This document shows, one piece after another, positions 59,967 to 64,000 of a DNA stretch of 64,000 nucleotides. The stretch lies in contig NZ_JBBMFD010000015.1 in assembly GCF_040096205.1 (NCBI RefSeq), positions 1 through 64,000 on the forward strand, given 5' to 3'. Source of the DNA: Solibaculum_A intestinale. GTDB taxonomy: Bacteria > Bacillota > Clostridia > Oscillospirales > Acutalibacteraceae. The notes under the pieces were generated by a model that worked only from the letters and a program-made list of their open reading frames with translations, was not told the origin of the DNA and made no database searches. The stretch's first letter is position 1; the number at the start of each line of letters is the position of its first letter. A program made the position numbers and the translations under genes.

Positions 59967-59991
59967 GCAGTTGTTGTTTTGTTGTGTTTCC

Positions 59992-62466
59992 TTACACGCC
60001 CAGCTTGCTGCGGCGGAGCATCTCTCCGTCGGTGAAGTTGGCCTCGGGGGTATAACCCTCCAGCGGCATGATGCGCTCGTGGATGGCGTCAATAAAGGTG
60101 GACGGCTGCGGGAAGAAGAACTTCTCCATCTCGTAGCAGGGAGTGATCCAGTTGCGCGAACCCACCACTACCGGCGGCGCATCCAGGTAATCGAAGGCCA
60201 GAGCGGTGACCTTTTCGGCCATTTCCGCCATGATGGAACCACGCTCGCAGGCATCGCCCGCGATGATGATCTTGCCGGTCTTCTTCACCGATTCGATGAC
60301 CTTGTCGTAGTTAAAGGGAACCATGGAACGGGCGTCGATAACCTCGGCGGAGACGTTGTACTTCTCCTGCAGAATCTTCGCCGCGTCCAGAGCACGGTAG
60401 AGGGTGGCGCCGATGGTCAGGATGGTAATGTCCTTCCCCTCGCGCTTGACATCCGGCTCGCCGAAAGGAATCTCGTAGGACTCGGTGGGCACGCCGCCTT
60501 CGTGGAACTGCTCGCCCACGTCGTAGATGCGCTGGCTTTCGAAGAAGATGACCGGATCGGTGCCGTTGAGGGCGGCGGTCATCAGGCCCTTGGCGTCATA
60601 GGGAGTGGCCGGGAAGGCAACCTTCAGGCCCGGAATATGGGAAACGAGAGCAGTCCAATCCTGAGAGTGCTGGGCGCCGTACTTGGAGCCCACCGACACG
60701 CGGATGACCACCGGCATTTTCAGGATACCGGCGCTCATGGACTGCCACTTGGAAAGCTGGTTGAAAATTTCGTCGCCCGCGCAGCCTAAGAAGTCGCAGT
60801 ACATTAGCTCCGCAATGACGCGGCCGCCCGCCATGGCGTAGCCCACAGCGGAACCAACGATGGCGGCTTCGGAGATGGGAGAGTTAAAGAAGCGGTGATA
60901 GGGAACCGCCTCGGTTAAGCCGCGGTAAACCGCGTAAGCGCCGCCCCAGTCGCGCACGTCTTCGCCGTAAGCGATGAGGGTGGGATCTTCGTAGAATTTA
61001 TCGAGAACGGCTTCAAAAATACCGTCTCTGAGCTGGAAGACCTTGTTCTTGGAAACAGGCTTGCCGTTCTTATCGAAGCCCCAGCGCTCCTTGCGGGCAA
61101 TCTGCTGCACGCGCGGGTTTTCTTCCTTAGGCATGAGCATTTCACTGGGACGGTCTTCCATCTTGGCGACCTTCTGGTTGGAGAACATGATGCTTTCGAT
61201 GGCGTCAGGCTGCTTTGCAAGGTCGATGCGAGGCGAAACCACCGGATCGGCGGCCAGGCCGCAGACCTTGGTGATGAGAGCCTTGACGTCCTCGCGGATG
61301 GCGGCAAACTCGTCCGCGCTGGCAACGCCGGCAGCGGTCATCTTGGCCTCGTAGCCTTCCAGCACGTCCTCCTTCGCCCAGGCGTCCATTTCCTCCTTGG
61401 TGCGGTAGGTGGAAGCGTCCGACGGAGAGTGGCCGGCCATACGATAGGTAACCACGTCCAGAAGGACCGGGCCTTCGCCCTGCTCCAAGAGCGCCTTCTT
61501 GCGGCGCATGGCTTCGATGACAGCCAAGGGATTGTAGCCGTCCACACGTTCGGCGTGCATCTGGGCGGGGTTGATGCCGGCGCCCGCGCGGGCCAGGAAG
61601 TCGTAACCCATGGTTTCGCCGCGGGTCTGGCCGCCCATGCCGTACTGGTTGTTGAAGATGTTGAAGAGGATGGGCAGGCCCTTGTTGTAGCCTTCCTCCC
61701 ACAACTGCTTGATCTGGTCCATGGCGGACATCATCATGGCTTCCCAGACCGGGCCGCGGCCCATGGAGGCGTCGCCGATGTTGGCGATGACGATGCCGTC
61801 CTTGGCGTTGCTTCTCTTATAGAGGGCGGCGCCCATGGCAATAGTGGCGGAGCCGCCGACGATGGCGTTGTTTGGATAGATGCCGAAGGGCGTGAAGAAC
61901 GCGTGCATAGAGCCGCCGATGCCTTTATTAAAGCCGTTCTCCTTGGCGAAAATTTCGGCCAGAGCGCCGTACACCAAAAAGTCAGTGGCCAACTCTTTGA
62001 CGTCGCCCGGGTTCTTCTGCTTGCCTTCGATGGCTTTGAGGGTCTTACCGCCCAGGAAGTTCTCCATCACGTCCATGAGCTCCTTGTCCGACAGCTTCTC
62101 GATGGCGGACAGGCCCTTGGCGAGGATTTCGCCGTGGCTGCGGTGAGAACCGAAGATGTAGTCGTTGATGTTGAGAATATATGCCTGGCCCACGGCGCTG
62201 GCCTCCTGGCCCATAGAAAGATGGGCCGGACCGGGATTGTTGTACTCGACGCCGTTGTAGGAATTGGTGGTCTTGATGAGATAGAGCATGGTCTCAAACT
62301 CGCGGATGATGGCCATGTCCCGGTAAATGCGCATAAAATCGGCCTTGGAGTAGTTTTCCTTCTCCTGCTCGACGGTACGGTCGTACTGGTTGACCGGAAT
62401 GTCCTCAAAATGAATGGTTCCCTTGGCACGCAAGAACTTCGGGTCGACAAACTGTGACTTTGGCAT
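59992..62466 (-). CDS. 2-oxoacid dehydrogenase E1, fused alpha and beta subunits
   Basis: An 824-residue thiamine diphosphate enzyme that decarboxylates a 2-oxoacid and acylates lipoyl-E2. Residues about 1-410 are the alpha part, with the ThDP motif GD (231-232) to NN (272-273) and the phosphorylation-loop-like YRMAGHSPSD; about 470-824 are the beta part (IAYGEDVRDWGGAY, FNSPISEAAIVG, SVGSKYGAQHSQDW). Substrate may be pyruvate, acetoin or branched-chain oxoacids. RBS AAAGGAG precedes ATG 62466; 42 nt after E3. Confidence 0.93.
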   Translation of the reverse strand: MPKSQFVDPKFLRAKGTIHFEDIPVNQYDRTVEQEKENYSKADFMRIYRDMAIIREFETMLYLIKTTNSYNGVEYNNPGPAHLSMGQEASAVGQAYILNINDYIFGSHRSHGEILAKGLSAIEKLSDKELMDVMENFLGGKTLKAIEGKQKNPGDVKELATDFLVYGALAEIFAKENGFNKGIGGSMHAFFTPFGIYPNNAIVGGSATIAMGAALYKRSNAKDGIVIANIGDASMGRGPVWEAMMMSAMDQIKQLWEEGYNKGLPILFNIFNNQYGMGGQTRGETMGYDFLARAGAGINPAQMHAERVDGYNPLAVIEAMRRKKALLEQGEGPVLLDVVTYRMAGHSPSDASTYRTKEEMDAWAKEDVLEGYEAKMTAAGVASADEFAAIREDVKALITKVCGLAADPVVSPRIDLAKQPDAIESIMFSNQKVAKMEDRPSEMLMPKEENPRVQQIARKERWGFDKNGKPVSKNKVFQLRDGIFEAVLDKFYEDPTLIAYGEDVRDWGGAYAVYRGLTEAVPYHRFFNSPISEAAIVGSAVGYAMAGGRVIAELMYCDFLGCAGDEIFNQLSKWQSMSAGILKMPVVIRVSVGSKYGAQHSQDWTALVSHIPGLKVAFPATPYDAKGLMTAALNGTDPVIFFESQRIYDVGEQFHEGGVPTESYEIPFGEPDVKREGKDITILTIGATLYRALDAAKILQEKYNVSAEVIDARSMVPFNYDKVIESVKKTGKIIIAGDACERGSIMAEMAEKVTALAFDYLDAPPVVVGSRNWITPCYEMEKFFFPQPSTFIDAIHERIMPLEGYTPEANFTDGEMLRRSKLGV

Positions 62467-62508
62467 GCTGATAACACTCCTTTAATCTTGGTTGGGCAAA
62501 TTCAATAT

Positions 62509-63873
62509 TTAGAACTTGAACAGCGTTTCGCGGATGATCTCGCAGACAGTGGGATGGGGGAAGACCAGCTCTTTGGCGTCGTCCACCCGCATTTCCGTCT
62601 CGATCATCAGCGCCGCGCCGTAAATCATTTCGGACACGTAGCTGCCCATCAGGTGCACGCCCAGGATGCGGCGGGACTTCTTTTCCACCAGGATCTTACA
62701 CAGGCTTTCTCCGCCCTCGTTTTCCGCCACATAACGGCCGGAATAGATGAAGGGAAGCTTCTGGCAGTCGTACTCGATGCCCTTCGCCTTGGCGGTTTCC
62801 TCGGTTTCGCCTACGCAGGCGACCTCCGGATAGGTGTAGATGACCGCCGGAATGGCCTCGTAGCGCATGTAGTCGCGCTTGCCGGTCATGTGGTTGACCG
62901 CCACCTCGGCCTCCCGGTAGGCGGTGTGCGCCAGCATAGACTTGCCGTTGACGTCGCCGGCCGCGTACACATTGGGGACATTGGTCATCATGTGCCGGTC
63001 GGTGAGGATGGCGCCCCGGTCGGTAGCCACGCCGATGGTTTCCAGGCCGATGCCCTGGGTAACCGGGCGGCGGCCAATGGAGCACAAGGCCTTCGTGGCC
63101 TTGCATTCGACAATCTTGCCATCCTTTTCATAGACCACCGCGCCGTTCTTGACCTCGGTGACCTTGCTAGAGAGCTGGAAGTCTACGCCCTTCTTCTGAT
63201 AAGTCTTCAGAAGCAGCGCGGAAATTTCGCTCTCGGTGGGGCCGGCAATGTGGTCGAGCATCTCGATGACGGTGACCTTGCTGCCCACCGAATTAAAGTA
63301 AGAAGCCATCTCCAAGCCGATGACGCCGCCGCCGATGATGACCAGGCTCTCGGGGATTTCCTCTAAATCCAGGATTTCCCGGTTGGTCATAACAAAACCG
63401 GCCTCATAATTTTCCCGCAGGCCGGGGATGGGGGGCATGGCCGGCATGGAACCGGTGGCGATAAGGAGCTTCTTGCCCTTATATTCCTTGCCGCCTGCTT
63501 CCACCACAAAGTCTTCCCCGTCCTTGCCCTTGATGACGCCTTCTTCCGACACCACCTCTACGCCGTTTGCCTTCATGGCGCCGCGGATGCCGGAAACCAG
63601 GGTCTTGACCACCTTGTTCTTCCGGGCGACCACCGCCTTATGGTCGATGGTAGCACCCTCCACGCTCACGCCGAAAACGGAGGCGTGACGGGCATAGTCG
63701 AGCATTTTTGCGCTGTTTAGCAGCGCCTTGGAAGGAATGCAGCCCTCGTTGAGGCAGACGCCGCCCAACGCCCGTTTTTCGATGACGACGGTTTTTAAGC
63801 CCGCGTGACCCGCACGCTCGCCCGCCAGGTAACCAGCCGGGCCGCCGCCCAATACAATCAGATCGTAGCTCAT
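62509..63873 (-). CDS. lpdA: dihydrolipoyl dehydrogenase (E3)
   Basis: A 454-residue FAD enzyme that reoxidises dihydrolipoyl-E2 and makes NADH. FAD loop GGGPAG (9-14), redox disulfide Cys40/Cys45 (GGVCLNEGCIPSK), NAD loop GGGVIG, and the C-terminal His-Glu pair in HPTVCE. No lipoyl domain is fused at the N-terminus. It begins 13 nt after the E2 stop, with GGAGGC at the junction. Confidence 0.96.
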   Translation of the reverse strand: MSYDLIVLGGGPAGYLAGERAGHAGLKTVVIEKRALGGVCLNEGCIPSKALLNSAKMLDYARHASVFGVSVEGATIDHKAVVARKNKVVKTLVSGIRGAMKANGVEVVSEEGVIKGKDGEDFVVEAGGKEYKGKKLLIATGSMPAMPPIPGLRENYEAGFVMTNREILDLEEIPESLVIIGGGVIGLEMASYFNSVGSKVTVIEMLDHIAGPTESEISALLLKTYQKKGVDFQLSSKVTEVKNGAVVYEKDGKIVECKATKALCSIGRRPVTQGIGLETIGVATDRGAILTDRHMMTNVPNVYAAGDVNGKSMLAHTAYREAEVAVNHMTGKRDYMRYEAIPAVIYTYPEVACVGETEETAKAKGIEYDCQKLPFIYSGRYVAENEGGESLCKILVEKKSRRILGVHLMGSYVSEMIYGAALMIETEMRVDDAKELVFPHPTVCEIIRETLFKF

Positions 63874-63886
63874 AACGCTTGCCTCC

Positions 63887-64000
63887 TTATTTCGCCAGCA
63901 ATACGGTGAAGTTTTCCAGCGCCGTGACCAGTTCCTTCAAGAAACGGGAGGCAGGCGCGCCGTCGATCACCCGATGGTCGGCGGTGAGGGAAAGGTTCAT
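63887..64000 (-). CDS. dihydrolipoamide acyltransferase (E2), 3' end only
   Basis: The last 37 codons of E2, cut by the window edge. The translated end reads MNLSLTADHRVIDGAPASRF and then LKELVTALENFTVLLAK; DHRVIDG is the active-site motif of the acetyltransferase domain. The rest of the gene, including the lipoyl domain, lies beyond 64000. First visible gene of the complex. Confidence 0.9.
   Translation of the reverse strand: MNLSLTADHRVIDGAPASRFLKELVTALENFTVLLAK

Noticed and set aside
1..64000. CRISPR arrays, insertion sequences or prophage genes.
   Set aside because: No regular short direct repeats with spacers, transposase or phage structural genes were seen.

Overview
The window looks like chromosomal DNA of a strictly anaerobic, fairly GC-rich member of the Clostridia, plausibly Oscillospirales/Ruminococcaceae-like. 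This is inferred from gene content: an energy-converting Ech [NiFe]-hydrogenase, a rimP-nusA-rnpM-ylxQ-infB operon of Firmicutes type, cohesin and dockerin domains, CarD- and BTAD-type regulators, an FMN riboswitch with an ECF S component, strong AGGAGG-type ribosome binding sites and textbook sigma-A promoters. The species cannot be named from the sequence. No rRNA, CRISPR array or insertion sequence was seen; there is one tRNA gene.

Layout, left to right. 0.1-3.8 kb (+): a TetM-like translational GTPase behind a small possible leader ORF, an aquaporin and a glutathione peroxidase. 3.9-13.0 kb (-): one long translation/RNA operon, rimP-nusA-rnpM-ylxQ-infB-rbfA-nrnA-truB-ribF-nadA, from a clear promoter at about 12.98 kb. 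13.4-14.7 kb (-): a BTAD regulator with a degenerate GGDEF-like tail. 15.2-25.4 kb (-): echABCDEF followed by hypA-hypF-hypC-hypD-hypE in one apparent transcription unit with a terminator-like hairpin in its leader; hypB and a hydrogenase endopeptidase are absent. 25.5-26.2 kb: a nitroreductase pseudogene. 26.5-30.0 kb (+): a secreted multidomain GH43 enzyme.

30.2-34.3 kb (-): a membrane-anchored cohesin-like protein, a secreted metallophosphatase with its own cohesin and dockerin, and a YibE/F membrane protein. 34.8-39.0 kb (-): a CarD-like regulator, a double-SBP3 receptor diguanylate cyclase and a MerR regulator beside a 36-nt nested palindrome. 39.5-41.4 kb (-): arsR-like repressor, ArsP/YraQ-type permease, thioredoxin-like protein and a Cys-rich small protein, next to tRNA-Ala(CGC). 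42-46.1 kb: nitroreductase (-), then a small protein, an FHA protein, an FtsW/RodA protein and a class B PBP (+). 46.1-47.0 kb: FMN riboswitch and riboflavin S component. 47-50 kb (-): flavodoxin-like reductase, DUF6440-like protein, an unrecognised protein, a TSCPD protein and malic enzyme. 50.3-53.1 kb (+): acyl-CoA ligase and polysaccharide pyruvyl transferase.

53.4-57.3 kb (-): a secreted family PL11 rhamnogalacturonan lyase. 57.5-64 kb (-): 2-oxoacid dehydrogenase operon (partial E2, E3, fused E1 alpha-beta), lipoate-protein ligase and a PHP-domain protein.

The genes suggest a pectin-degrading anaerobe. The GH43 and PL11 enzymes should act on rhamnogalacturonan-I and its side chains, and both carry the same tandem pair of about 90-residue modules that I do not recognise. 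Ech would couple reduced ferredoxin oxidation to proton reduction and ion pumping, while the 2-oxoacid dehydrogenase gives a lipoate-dependent route to acyl-CoA. The most unusual features are the cohesin/dockerin phosphatase locus, the shared module pair and the Ech-Hyp operon without HypB.
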